DNA of 15,630 nt from Syntrophaceae bacterium UBA5761 (GCA_002418885.1 DIEZ01000059.1:14520-30149), one strand, 5' to 3'; counted from the first letter of the stretch, positions 7,912-15,575 are shown. The notes: a model not told the origin generated them from the sequence alone. Program-made: numbers and translations.

Positions 7912-8844
7912 TCAACCGCGCAGGTGCCTCAGAATATCTTCTGCTGCTTCGATGGGTGTCGTGGCGCATGTCAAAACCCTATCGACCATCTGCTCCAGAT
8001 GTTGATCCACCTTATTCTTCAGTAGAGAAAGTGCCGAGGACCGGATTTCTTCTGCGATCCTGCGGCGATACCTTTCCGTTCCATCAATGGTGGAACGGCT
8101 CCGGACGAGCTCGATGGCTTCCATTACGGCTTCGACCCCTTCGTCCCTGTCTGCGCTCGTGTTGACAACGGGAGGTCTTTCGCCTTCCGGCTTCATGTAC
8201 AGGATATTCAAAATCTGCTTTTTTAGCAGTTCGGCTCCAGGACGGTCCGATTTGTTGATGATAAAAATATCGGCAATTTCCATGATGCCGGCCTTGGCCA
8301 TTTGAATGGTGTCCCCGTAACCCGGTACCAGAAGAAGGGCCGTCACATCTACGAATTTTGCCACATCGATTTCATCCTGTCCGACGCCGAGCGTCTCTAC
8401 AATGATGACATCGAAGCCAAAGGCCTTGAAAAGGTACAAAGCGTATTTCGTAGCTTCCGAAAGACCACCCAAGGCCTTGCGGCTGGCAAGGCTGCGGATA
8501 TAGACGTCGGAGTCCGTGTTGTGCTCCTTCATGCGAAGCCGATCCCCAAGAACCGCTCCACCGGAGAAAGGCGAGGTAGGATCGACCGTTATCACACCCA
8601 CTGTCTTACCAGCCTGACGGTATTGCTTGATCACGGAGTTGATGAGCGTACTCTTGCCCACTCCCGGGGCGCCGGTGAAACCCAAGGTTAAGCAGGTACC
8701 GGATGCTTCCTTGAAGGCCTCGTTCAACAGCCTGACTTTTCCTTCGCCATCGTTCTCCACGATGGAAATCGCCCTCGCCAACCCCTTGATGTCACGATTC
8801 TTCATCAGGTCGATCAACTCATCGACATTCGTCGTTCTTGCCAT
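7912..8844 (-). CDS. meaB: MeaB/ArgK-type GTPase, chaperone of the B12 mutase
   Basis: G3E-family P-loop GTPase that gates delivery of adenosylcobalamin to acyl-CoA mutases and protects or reactivates them. From the ATG at 8844 it has 310 residues, typical of MeaB. Motifs: Walker A GAPGVGKST (58-66), the switch region VDPTSPFSGGAVLGDRLRM (87-105), base-contact region ETLGVGQDEID (150-160; ETVGVGQ in most relatives), and the guanine motif NKSD (197-200; NKAD usual). A TTG at 8904 would add 20 residues and overlap the B12-subunit stop by 8 nt. I prefer the ATG because the added residues match no family feature, although a GGAGG at 8894-8890 lies upstream of no usable start. It follows the two mutase subunits directly, so its client is almost certainly that mutase. 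Confidence 0.92.
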   Translation of the reverse strand: MARTTNVDELIDLMKNRDIKGLARAISIVENDGEGKVRLLNEAFKEASGTCLTLGFTGAPGVGKSTLINSVIKQYRQAGKTVGVITVDPTSPFSGGAVLGDRLRMKEHNTDSDVYIRSLASRKALGGLSEATKYALYLFKAFGFDVIIVETLGVGQDEIDVAKFVDVTALLLVPGYGDTIQMAKAGIMEIADIFIINKSDRPGAELLKKQILNILYMKPEGERPPVVNTSADRDEGVEAVMEAIELVRSRSTIDGTERYRRRIAEEIRSSALSLLKNKVDQHLEQMVDRVLTCATTPIEAAEDILRHLRG

Positions 8845-8896
8845 ATTATCTCGGTTTACCTCGTCCCAGAAATAATGATTTCTTTTCCGGCCTCCA

Positions 8897-9292
8897 TTAC
8901 ACAAGGCCCCGGATATGCTCTACGATAACTTCCATCGGCGTTCCCGGGCCGTAATTGCCGGTCACGCCCATATCCTCCAGCGATTTCACGTCTGCCGGCG
9001 TCAGGAGCCCCCCTGCAACCACCTTTATGTCCGAAACGCCGAATTTCTCCAGTTCCGAAAGGACTGATTCCGCGATTATCGGAAGGCTGCCCGTATGATC
9101 GCTTAACGCAACCACGTCGACATCCTCTGATACCGCTGCATTTGCAACACCCTTGGGCGTTTGGTAGCGGCCCGTATATATAACCTCCATGCCGTTGTCG
9201 CGAAGCGTTGTCATAAGGGTCAAGGCCCCCCGCTCATGAATGTCACACCCCACCTTGGCAATCAACACCCTGATTGGTCTTTTTTCCTCCAT
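8897..9292 (-). CDS. B12-binding small subunit of acyl-CoA mutase
   Basis: A free-standing 131-residue cobalamin-binding domain, equivalent to the C-terminal domain of single-chain methylmalonyl-CoA mutase or to the small subunits IcmB/HcmB. It carries the base-off/His-on motif DxHxxG as DIHERG (17-22) with the cobalt-ligating His19, the conserved RYQTP strand end, VVAGG (GG motif) and YGPGTP near the C-terminus. The SxL motif that contacts the dimethylbenzimidazole tail reads SDH here (LSDHTGSL), so the Leu is replaced by His. It starts 3 nt after the large-subunit stop, with GGAG nine nt upstream inside the end of that gene, indicating translational coupling and 1:1 assembly. Identity as a B12 subunit is firm; substrate is not deducible from this chain. 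Confidence 0.94.
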   Translation of the reverse strand: MEEKRPIRVLIAKVGCDIHERGALTLMTTLRDNGMEVIYTGRYQTPKGVANAAVSEDVDVVALSDHTGSLPIIAESVLSELEKFGVSDIKVVAGGLLTPADVKSLEDMGVTGNYGPGTPMEVIVEHIRGLV

Positions 9293-9295
9293 GGC

Positions 9296-10993
9296 TTATG
9301 TCTCCTTAACGATTTCACGGACAAAATCCGGCATTTCGATTTCTTTAAAGGGGTCGTAATGTATGCCGTAGGCCGTCCGGATCACGCCAACACATTCACC
9401 CACCGTCATTCCCGCTTTAGCCGCATCGATCACCGGTCGCTGCGTATTGCGCCCTTCCTTGGTCGCTCGGTAGAGTCCCTTTACCAACGGTTTTAATCGC
9501 TTCATGTCGCGGCCGGCCTTGTATCTCTTAACTTCGGCGACTTTTTCCTCGCGGGCGGCAACTGTCGGGGGCTTGTAAGCAACATCACGAATGGCTTTGT
9601 TGACAGGGCCTTCTTCCCCCTCCTGCCGAAAGGCGTTGACGCCAACGATCAGTCTTTTCCCCTCTGCTTTTTCCCGTTGCACCTTCAAGCGCGAAGCTTC
9701 CAACACCTCGTTGAGCCACCCCGACTCAAGACATGCGAACACACCGCCCCTTTCTTCGATTTCCTGGAGATATTTATTTACCTCCGTTTCCATGTGGCTG
9801 GTAAGCCATTCAAGATAGTACGACCCTCCCAACGGGTCGGCAACGAGCGGAACGTTGGCCTCATGCGTGATGATATGCTGGGTGTCGAGATTGAAGAGCC
9901 GCGCCTCGATGGAAGGTAGTCCGACGGCCTCGTCGATGCTGGAGGCGTCCAAGGAATTCACACCGCCCAAAACACAGCTCAGAATCTGCAGCGTGACGCG
10001 GGCGGCGTTGTTTAGAGGCTTCTGATGGGTCAGGGAAAGGCCTGACGTGCGAATCCCGATTTTCAGTTGCATGGCTCTTTTAGTTTTGGCGTTGAATTTT
10101 TCCTTGGCGATTTTGGCCCACATCTTTCGCGCCAGCCTGAATTTGGCGATAGTCTCAAAAAAATCCGACTCTGCATCCAGGGCGAACACCATCGGACCGA
10201 ATTCATCGATAGTGATACCGCGCTCTGCCAGGTCCGTCATCACCTGTGTTGCCACGGCTAGACATCCGCCCAGCTCCTTGACGGCATCCATACCTGCCTG
10301 ACATGGGTCGACCCCGTTCGGGGCGATCGGACGCCAGTTTGGCGTGTTGCGCACGGAATATTCTATGTGATCGAGACAGATTCTCCGGTCGACGAACGTC
10401 GGGAAGTCAGGGCATCCGTAAACCAACTTCGAACGGATGGGGTCGTTGATGCTGTTGCCGCGCAGTTTCTTGATGTCTATCCCCTTGTTCTCCATCACCG
10501 CTACAAGGAGCCCGTAAAAATACAGGAAGCTCGACATGCCGGCGTGAGCAAATTCAAAAACAGCTTCTCCCAGAGGAAGACCCTCGAGCATCTCCTCGTA
10601 CACGTTGATGGCATATGTGGCCACACCGCCGCACATCATGCTGTTCCAGGCGGATGGATGGTCGGGGTCGATTCCGGACTGCGTGGGCAGGTCGCACAGA
10701 AGACGCAGATCCGTCAGGCCGTTGGCGATGTACTGCCGGAACGCCTTGTTAGTCTCCTCCGCCGTTGCATAACTGACGATGAAAGACTTCAACCAGAGAC
10801 GGTCCCGGTACATCTCGGGATACAATCCCCGCGTGAAGGGGTAACTCCCTGGATCTCCTAAATCTTCCGCGTAAGAAATATGTTGTACGTCCTTATCGTT
10901 GTAAAACGGCTTGACTTCAATTCCGCTCTGCGTTGACGTCCGGACCATGTGCCCTGCCTTCCGGTCAACCTTTACTTCTACTTGTTCTCCCAT
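9296..10993 (-). CDS. Large subunit of an atypical methylmalonyl-CoA-mutase-family enzyme
   Basis: 565 residues, the length of the stand-alone substrate-binding (TIM-barrel) subunit of split acyl-CoA mutases. Family signatures: CDLPTQSGIDPDHP (100-113), GNSIND (179-184), NAARVTLQILSCVLGGVNSLD (329-349), TQHIITHEAN (371-380) and DPLGGSYYLEWLT (386-398). Aligned by eye and from memory with Propionibacterium methylmalonyl-CoA mutase, the pocket residues Tyr89, Gln197, Arg207 and His244 fall on Ile72, Ile182, Tyr192 and Asp229, while Arg82 falls on Arg65. The 182-229 stretch aligns without gaps. Loss of the carboxylate-binding Arg and the His contacting the thioester carbonyl argues against methylmalonyl-CoA as substrate. 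ATG at 10993 has AAAGGAG eight nt upstream. Automated pipelines would probably name it methylmalonyl-CoA mutase; I regard the family as certain and that substrate as unlikely. Confidence 0.93.
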   Translation of the reverse strand: MGEQVEVKVDRKAGHMVRTSTQSGIEVKPFYNDKDVQHISYAEDLGDPGSYPFTRGLYPEMYRDRLWLKSFIVSYATAEETNKAFRQYIANGLTDLRLLCDLPTQSGIDPDHPSAWNSMMCGGVATYAINVYEEMLEGLPLGEAVFEFAHAGMSSFLYFYGLLVAVMENKGIDIKKLRGNSINDPIRSKLVYGCPDFPTFVDRRICLDHIEYSVRNTPNWRPIAPNGVDPCQAGMDAVKELGGCLAVATQVMTDLAERGITIDEFGPMVFALDAESDFFETIAKFRLARKMWAKIAKEKFNAKTKRAMQLKIGIRTSGLSLTHQKPLNNAARVTLQILSCVLGGVNSLDASSIDEAVGLPSIEARLFNLDTQHIITHEANVPLVADPLGGSYYLEWLTSHMETEVNKYLQEIEERGGVFACLESGWLNEVLEASRLKVQREKAEGKRLIVGVNAFRQEGEEGPVNKAIRDVAYKPPTVAAREEKVAEVKRYKAGRDMKRLKPLVKGLYRATKEGRNTQRPVIDAAKAGMTVGECVGVIRTAYGIHYDPFKEIEMPDFVREIVKET

Positions 10994-11165
10994 ATCCTTG
11001 TCTCCTTTCCCCCTTCATCTCCCCTTTATCGACCACCAAGATCAAAGCCATACGATGAGTAAGACCTTTACCGATAATAAGGTTCAAACATCTCAGGCTA
11101 CAGCCACCCGACATCCGTATGTTTTGTCTGTCCGGCCTATGCTCATCCTGGTGTCGAGATGAACA

Positions 11166-12578
11166 TTACCCTTTCGATGCTTGAGCAGGGCTAAAATAAC
11201 CGAACAGGTATTCAGAATAACCCACCAAGCTCGACAGGGCCTTCACGGCCTGGTCGATAGAGTGGAAGGCGACGAGTTGTCTCTTCCCGAATTCTTCTAC
11301 GGCCTCACGGGTCTCGAAACCGCCGGAGCAGAAGATTATGGGTTTATGATACTGCTCGATCAGACTCTCCATGACGGGACACAGCTCAGTCGCCGGTGTC
11401 ATCTCTTTGCCGGCGACCCACATCACCAGGATCATATCGACGTCCTGACACTCGGCCAATGCCTCGAGACAGCCGCGCCATTCGAGTGAAGCCCCCGTGT
11501 CGACGGGGTTGTTACGGCTCCACCACCACGGCAGATAGTTGTCCATTCTTTTCAGTGTCTCCTCGGGAAGCTCGGTCACGTCCAACCCCGCCCGGGTACA
11601 GGCGTCGCTGGCGACGACCCCCCACCCGCCGCCGATAGTGAGGATGCCCACTCTCCTGCCCTTCGGCAAGGGCTGGCGGATGAACGAAGCCCCGATGGTG
11701 AATATTTCTTCGATATCATCGACCCTTATTATGCCCGCCTCCCGGCAGGCCCTCTGGTAGAGGAGTTCGGAGCCCCCGGAGGATGATGCGGTGTGATAGC
11801 GGGCGGCCCTCGCCCCCGCATCGGTAGAACCTGCCATGAGCATGACGACGGGCTTTTTTCGGTTCACTCCCTGCGCAATCTCGATGAATCGGTCACCATC
11901 CCGTATGCCCTCGGTGTAACCGAGGATGACCTTGGTTGTTTCATCCTCCCCGTAAAAGGCAAGGTAATCCTCGATGTGAAGGTCGGCTTCGTTGCCGTTG
12001 GAGACAAAACGGCTGAACCCGAAATTCCTGTCGACGCAAAGCGCCAACACGGACGTCCCTACGCTGCCGCTCCGGGAGGTGATCGACAAAGAGCCGGATT
12101 GGATCCTCTCGAGTCTCCTTGACATAAGAAGGTACAGATTCGACGGCATGCTAATGATACCGTTACTGTTGGGACCGACCAGCATCATACCCCCTTTTCT
12201 CGCCGTGTCGACTATCTGATTCTCCAACTTCTCTTCTTCCTTCCGCCCGAGTTCGGCAAACCCGGCTGTTATGACAAGGCAGGCTTTCACGCCCTTTTCG
12301 ACACACTCATTAACGATACCGAGTACCGTCGGTTGGGGCGTAACAATGACGGCAAGGTCGGGTGGTTCGGGAATCGACGAAACCCTGGGGAGCGGCTTCA
12401 TGCCCAGGATATCTTCCCGTTCCGAGGAATTTATCGGGTAAACCTTGCCCCGGTACCCGTAATGGAGGAGGCCGGACAGGATACGAAACCCCCACTTGTC
12501 CGTCCGGTTGGTTGCACCCACAAAGGCAATGCTCCGCGGGTCGAAGAGGTGCCTCATTTTCAGGTTCATGTCGTCCAT
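11166..12578 (-). CDS. NDP-forming acyl-CoA synthetase alpha subunit (CoA-binding, no ATP-grasp)
   Basis: 470 residues matching the alpha subunit of ADP-forming acetyl/acyl-CoA synthetases of the succinyl-CoA synthetase superfamily. Domains: CoA-binding Rossmann domain (about 10-140; DPRSIAFVGATNRTDKWG, AVIVTPQPTV, LVGPNSNGI), first flavodoxin-like ligase domain (about 160-300; SRSGSVGTSV, SNGNEADLHIEDYL) with the phosphorylatable His262 in YHTASSSGGSE, and second ligase domain (about 308-460; GRRVGILTIGGGWGVVASDA, NNPVDTG). The ATP-grasp beta part needed for nucleotide-driven turnover is absent from this gene and from the window. GGAGGT lies 10-11 nt before the ATG. It is 172 nt upstream of the mutase large subunit on the same strand. 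It could act with a beta subunit encoded elsewhere; the acyl group is unknown. Confidence 0.88.
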   Translation of the reverse strand: MDDMNLKMRHLFDPRSIAFVGATNRTDKWGFRILSGLLHYGYRGKVYPINSSEREDILGMKPLPRVSSIPEPPDLAVIVTPQPTVLGIVNECVEKGVKACLVITAGFAELGRKEEEKLENQIVDTARKGGMMLVGPNSNGIISMPSNLYLLMSRRLERIQSGSLSITSRSGSVGTSVLALCVDRNFGFSRFVSNGNEADLHIEDYLAFYGEDETTKVILGYTEGIRDGDRFIEIAQGVNRKKPVVMLMAGSTDAGARAARYHTASSSGGSELLYQRACREAGIIRVDDIEEIFTIGASFIRQPLPKGRRVGILTIGGGWGVVASDACTRAGLDVTELPEETLKRMDNYLPWWWSRNNPVDTGASLEWRGCLEALAECQDVDMILVMWVAGKEMTPATELCPVMESLIEQYHKPIIFCSGGFETREAVEEFGKRQLVAFHSIDQAVKALSSLVGYSEYLFGYFSPAQASKG

Positions 12579-12638
12579 CTCTCAATATACCTCCTTATAG
12601 TCCCGATTCTATGTTCCAGTTCCATTCCGGCGCCTCGC

Positions 12639-13838
12639 CTAAAAATCTCCCTGGGGGATGTGGAAGAGATCTGCGATGACGCTGTCAAAATAGTCCGGCA
12701 GGTAACGGTCCCAGAGCCTGATCGGGAGTTCCAGCAATTCCTCCCGGTCGGACAGAGGAAAGAGGAAGAGAAAACGCATCAGGTATTCGACGTTCTTTGC
12801 GAGGTGCCCCCGGTACTGCCGGTGGAGACGCTGGGCGATGATGCGGTCCTCGTGCATACAGCGTCCGATCTCGCTCTCCAACAATTGCTCATAATTGGAG
12901 ACTATGATCTCGAGATAAACTTCCTCTTCCCCTGCCATGACAAAATCGGCGAAGCAGCGCTCAACCTCCCCCGCCTCCCATCCCTTCTTCTCCATGGCGC
13001 AGACGACGTCCGGCAGGAGGGGTCCTTGAATCATCTCTTCTTTCGTCGGCCGCAGACGGATCAATATGTTGGTCGCGTTGTACCGTCCAGCGTGGCGCTC
13101 CTCTTCCAATACCTTGCATCCTTCTATCCCCTCCAAAACCCTGAGGAGGCCGTCTTTTTCCTTATCTTCCAGCAGCACCTTTATCCCGGCGACGTCGTTG
13201 ATAGCAAGGTCCTGCGCCACATCCGTTTCTCGATGTTCCCTCAGGTACTCGATGAAACGCTTCTCGGCGTCGAGAAACTCCGCGAGCATCTCCTCCGGCG
13301 ATGATATAAGGTACTGGCGTGGTATCGATAGGCGGGCGGCCCGCTCTTCCGCAAGACGTTCCGCTTGCCCCTTGATGGCGTCGAAAATCCAATCGATTAT
13401 TTTTCTGGCCGCCTTTTCCGCCAACCTCCTGATCCGCTTGATCCTCCAGGACCCTATGAAGTCTTCTCCGTCGCATCCCCCCCGGCTCTTGAAAAACAGC
13501 ATCGCCCGGCAGGGCGTCTCCCTGTAAAAACGGCCGGGGTAATCCTTATAGTCGAATATCAGACCGGCTATCCGTTCGTTTACGTAGGGCGGCCGTTCGA
13601 CTATGGCGTCTTTAAGCCTTCCCTTAGTGAAGATCATCTCCTGCCGCAAGGGGCCACCCTGCAAGGACTCGAAGAGCTTTCGAGCAAACCTGTTCAGATA
13701 ACGGGCGACGTAAAGCTGGTTGAAGAGGACGAGTCGGGTGAGCCTTGCACCGTCGTTCTCTCGAACGACCCCTGACATGGCCCGCCGGATGAGGTCTCGG
13801 AACTCATCCCGGTATAGGTAGCCCTTGATGGAGATCAC
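12639..13838 (-). CDS. Unrecognised protein, possible cryptic RelA/SpoT-like domain
   Basis: 399 residues from the GTG at 13838, which follows GGAGGG closely; a GTG five codons upstream (13853) has no ribosome binding site. No signal peptide or membrane segment. The N-terminal 130 residues are basic and unassigned. A helical Arg/Lys/Glu-rich stretch (about 130-205) leads to NDVAGIKVLLEDKEKDGLLRVL (214-235), RYNATNILIRL (252-262) and EVYLEIIVSN (306-315), whose order and spacing resemble the DxxGxR..., GYxSLH and VEIQIRT strands of RelA/SpoT (p)ppGpp synthetases. The catalytic residues of that family are not clearly present, so any such domain is degenerate or a different nucleotidyltransferase. 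The C-terminus is helical (AQRLHRQYRGHLAKNVEYLM). It ends 60 nt before the acyl-CoA synthetase subunit with no terminator between. Function unknown. Confidence 0.75.
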   Translation of the reverse strand: MISIKGYLYRDEFRDLIRRAMSGVVRENDGARLTRLVLFNQLYVARYLNRFARKLFESLQGGPLRQEMIFTKGRLKDAIVERPPYVNERIAGLIFDYKDYPGRFYRETPCRAMLFFKSRGGCDGEDFIGSWRIKRIRRLAEKAARKIIDWIFDAIKGQAERLAEERAARLSIPRQYLISSPEEMLAEFLDAEKRFIEYLREHRETDVAQDLAINDVAGIKVLLEDKEKDGLLRVLEGIEGCKVLEEERHAGRYNATNILIRLRPTKEEMIQGPLLPDVVCAMEKKGWEAGEVERCFADFVMAGEEEVYLEIIVSNYEQLLESEIGRCMHEDRIIAQRLHRQYRGHLAKNVEYLMRFLFLFPLSDREELLELPIRLWDRYLPDYFDSVIADLFHIPQGDF

Positions 13839-14182
13839 AAACCCTCCGAACACCGGTGAATGGTTTTATATCCCTTGGAAGCTGAAAATCTATTCCACAA
13901 AAAGGGCCACGTCAAGACCACAATTCTGTATCCCGGCAATATCTGTTTTATGGAACGGAGACTTTGGGTCAAGAATCAACCACCCCGGCGGCCTCGACTT
14001 TTCACCACAAGGGAAAATCAACGACGGAAGCTGAGGCAAACCATAGAAAAAATGGGGTGTTGCGCTAAATTATCAGCTGTGTTATGAACCGTCTCCATTC
14101 TCAAAAGAGACGAAGCCTGCCAGGAAGGAATGAGCCAGGCTGTCGTAATCGTGAGACACTTCGAAAAGGAGGAGAAAAGAAC
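13839..14182. other. Divergent intergenic region upstream of gdhA
   Basis: 344 nt between the divergent starts at 13838 and 14183, with no convincing gene. For gdhA a weak sigma70-like pair TTGCGC (14060-14065), 17 nt, TATGAA (14083-14088) is visible. The leader behind it can form two small consecutive hairpins: CGTCTC/GAGACG (14090-14095 with 14107-14112) and AGCCTG/CAGGCT (14114-14119 with 14136-14141). A strong Shine-Dalgarno (AAAGGAGGAG, 14165-14174) follows. For the leftward gene, TATAAA lies at 13870 to 13865 but without a recognisable -35. No known riboswitch was recognised. Confidence 0.4.
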
Positions 14183-15430
14183 GTGGAAAACATAAATCCG
14201 TTTGATGTCGTGAAACAACAGGTCAGCAAATGCGCAGAGATCCTACGCCTACCGCCGGACGTAACGGCAATGCTCAAAACGCCGATGCGTGAGCTCCATG
14301 TATCGTTGCCGGTGAGGATGGATGATGGATCAATCAAGATATTCCCGGCGTTCAGGGTTCAATACAACGACGCCAGGGGCATCACAAAGGGAGGGGTCAG
14401 GTTTCATCCCGAGGAAACGATCGATACCGTTCGAGCACTGGCTGCTTGGATGACATGGAAGTGCGCCTTGTTGGACTTACCCCTTGGTGGCGCCAAAGGA
14501 GGTATAGTCTGCAATCCGAAGGAGATGTCTGCGGGCGAACTGGAACGCCTAAGCCGGTCATACATACGTAGTGTATTTCAGTTCATCGGACCCGAGAAAG
14601 ACGTACCGGCCCCTGACGTTTATACCACCCCGCAGATCATGGCCTGGATGATGGACGAATATTCGGTCATCGCGGGAAAGCCGCAATTCGGCGTCATCAC
14701 GGGCAAACCGCTGCCCCTCGGCGGCTCCCCGGGAAGGGGTGACGCTACAGCTCGTGGCGGGATGTACACCATCCGCGAAGCCGCCAAGGTGCTTGGAATC
14801 GACCTGAGCAAAGCCACCGTCGCCGTGCACGGTTACGGAAACGCCGGATACTACGCGGCGCAGTTGAGCAGAGAGCTCTTCGGGTCAAAGGTCGTAGCCG
14901 TTTGCGACAGCAAAGGAGGCGTTTACAACAAAAACGGTATAGACCCGGAGGAGGCCCTCAAGTGCAAGCGCCGTACTTCTTCGGTGTGCAATCTGCCGGG
15001 CTGCGAACGTATATCCGCGGAGAAACTTCTCGAGCTCGACGTAGATATACTCATCCCGGCGGCCATAGAAAACGTGATAACGGACAAGAACGCGGCGAAC
15101 GTAAAAGCCAAGATTGTTGCCGAGTTGGCTAACGGTCCGACTACGCCGGAAGCCGACGATATTCTGCACAGAAACGGGGTTCATGCGATACCCGACTTCC
15201 TGTGCAACGCCGGCGGAGTCACGGTCTCATACTTCGAGATGGTTCAGAACTTCTACCTGTACTTCTGGGATGAAATGGAGGTTCGAGAGCGACTGGACAA
15301 GAAGATGACCTCGGCCTATCATTCCGTGTTGAGTACCTCTCGAGAGCACAATATAAACATGCGACAGGCGGCTTACGTTAGGGCCGTTGAGCGGGTGGTA
15401 GAGGCAATGAAGCTCCGGGGTTGGGTTTAA
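14183..15430 (+). CDS. gdhA: Glutamate dehydrogenase (Glu/Leu/Phe/Val dehydrogenase family)
   Basis: Cytosolic hexameric oxidoreductase interconverting glutamate and 2-oxoglutarate plus ammonia, at 415 residues the usual length of the short-chain (about 420-residue) class. Motifs: ITKGGVRFHP (67-76), MTWKCALLDLPLGGAKGG (90-107) with catalytic Lys105, APDVYTTP (143-150) with Asp145, TGKPLPLGGSPGRGDATARG (173-192), nucleotide-binding GYGNAG (217-222), and NAGGVTVSYFEMVQN near the C-terminus, whose Ser fits glutamate rather than a branched-chain substrate. The start is the GTG at 14183, preceded by GGAGGAG at good spacing; an ATG at 14084 in the same frame would add 33 residues that match nothing in the family and overlap the leader hairpins. 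It is the only rightward gene and is followed by a terminator, so it is probably monocistronic. Cofactor preference was not determined. Confidence 0.95.
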   Translation: MENINPFDVVKQQVSKCAEILRLPPDVTAMLKTPMRELHVSLPVRMDDGSIKIFPAFRVQYNDARGITKGGVRFHPEETIDTVRALAAWMTWKCALLDLPLGGAKGGIVCNPKEMSAGELERLSRSYIRSVFQFIGPEKDVPAPDVYTTPQIMAWMMDEYSVIAGKPQFGVITGKPLPLGGSPGRGDATARGGMYTIREAAKVLGIDLSKATVAVHGYGNAGYYAAQLSRELFGSKVVAVCDSKGGVYNKNGIDPEEALKCKRRTSSVCNLPGCERISAEKLLELDVDILIPAAIENVITDKNAANVKAKIVAELANGPTTPEADDILHRNGVHAIPDFLCNAGGVTVSYFEMVQNFYLYFWDEMEVRERLDKKMTSAYHSVLSTSREHNINMRQAAYVRAVERVVEAMKLRGWV

Positions 15431-15496
15431 GTCTATTGACCTCTCAACGGGGTACTTGAGGGGCATCTTTGCCCGATTACCCATAGCTATTTTGCC

Positions 15497-15534
15497 GGCC
15501 ATCGACCACCAGACGATCAACGTGGTCGGTGGCC
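15497..15534 (+). repeat. Long hairpin downstream of gdhA
   Basis: A 13-bp stem, GGCCATCGACCAC (15497-15509) with GTGGTCGGTGGCC (15522-15534), contains one T-G wobble and a 12-nt loop; the flanking GCC (15494-15496) and GGGC (15535-15538) can extend it past a bulge. There is no T tract directly after it. It stands 66 nt past the gdhA stop and just ahead of the intrinsic terminator, so it may protect the mRNA 3' end or assist termination. Confidence 0.6.
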
Positions 15535-15543
15535 GGGCTTGTC

Positions 15544-15575
15544 AAGGCGGTCCCTCGGAATACAGCCGCCTTTTT
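15544..15575 (+). terminator. Rho-independent terminator of gdhA
   Basis: AAGGCGG (15544-15550) pairs with CCGCCTT (15566-15572) across a 15-nt loop, and the stem runs into TTTTT (15571-15575). Orientation and position fit termination of the gdhA transcript. The sequence after it is AT-rich, without a recognisable gene to the window edge. Confidence 0.7.

Noticed and set aside
10994..11165. Possible terminator or small gene in the gap between the synthetase subunit and the mutase.
   Set aside because: Only a bulged CCGGACA/TGTCGG pairing without a T tract and a TATTAT box without a matching -35 were found. The gap may hold a promoter, but nothing specific can be supported.
12333..13304. A 323-residue open frame on the plus strand.
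   Set aside because: It lies antisense across the start of the synthetase subunit and the end of the unknown gene, both with coding-type protein sequence and ribosome binding sites. Its translation shows no domain-like pattern and it has no convincing start signal.
14084..14182. A 33-residue N-terminal extension of glutamate dehydrogenase from the ATG at 14084.
   Set aside because: The extension has no family counterpart, overlaps the leader hairpins and lacks a ribosome binding site, whereas the GTG at 14183 has an excellent one.
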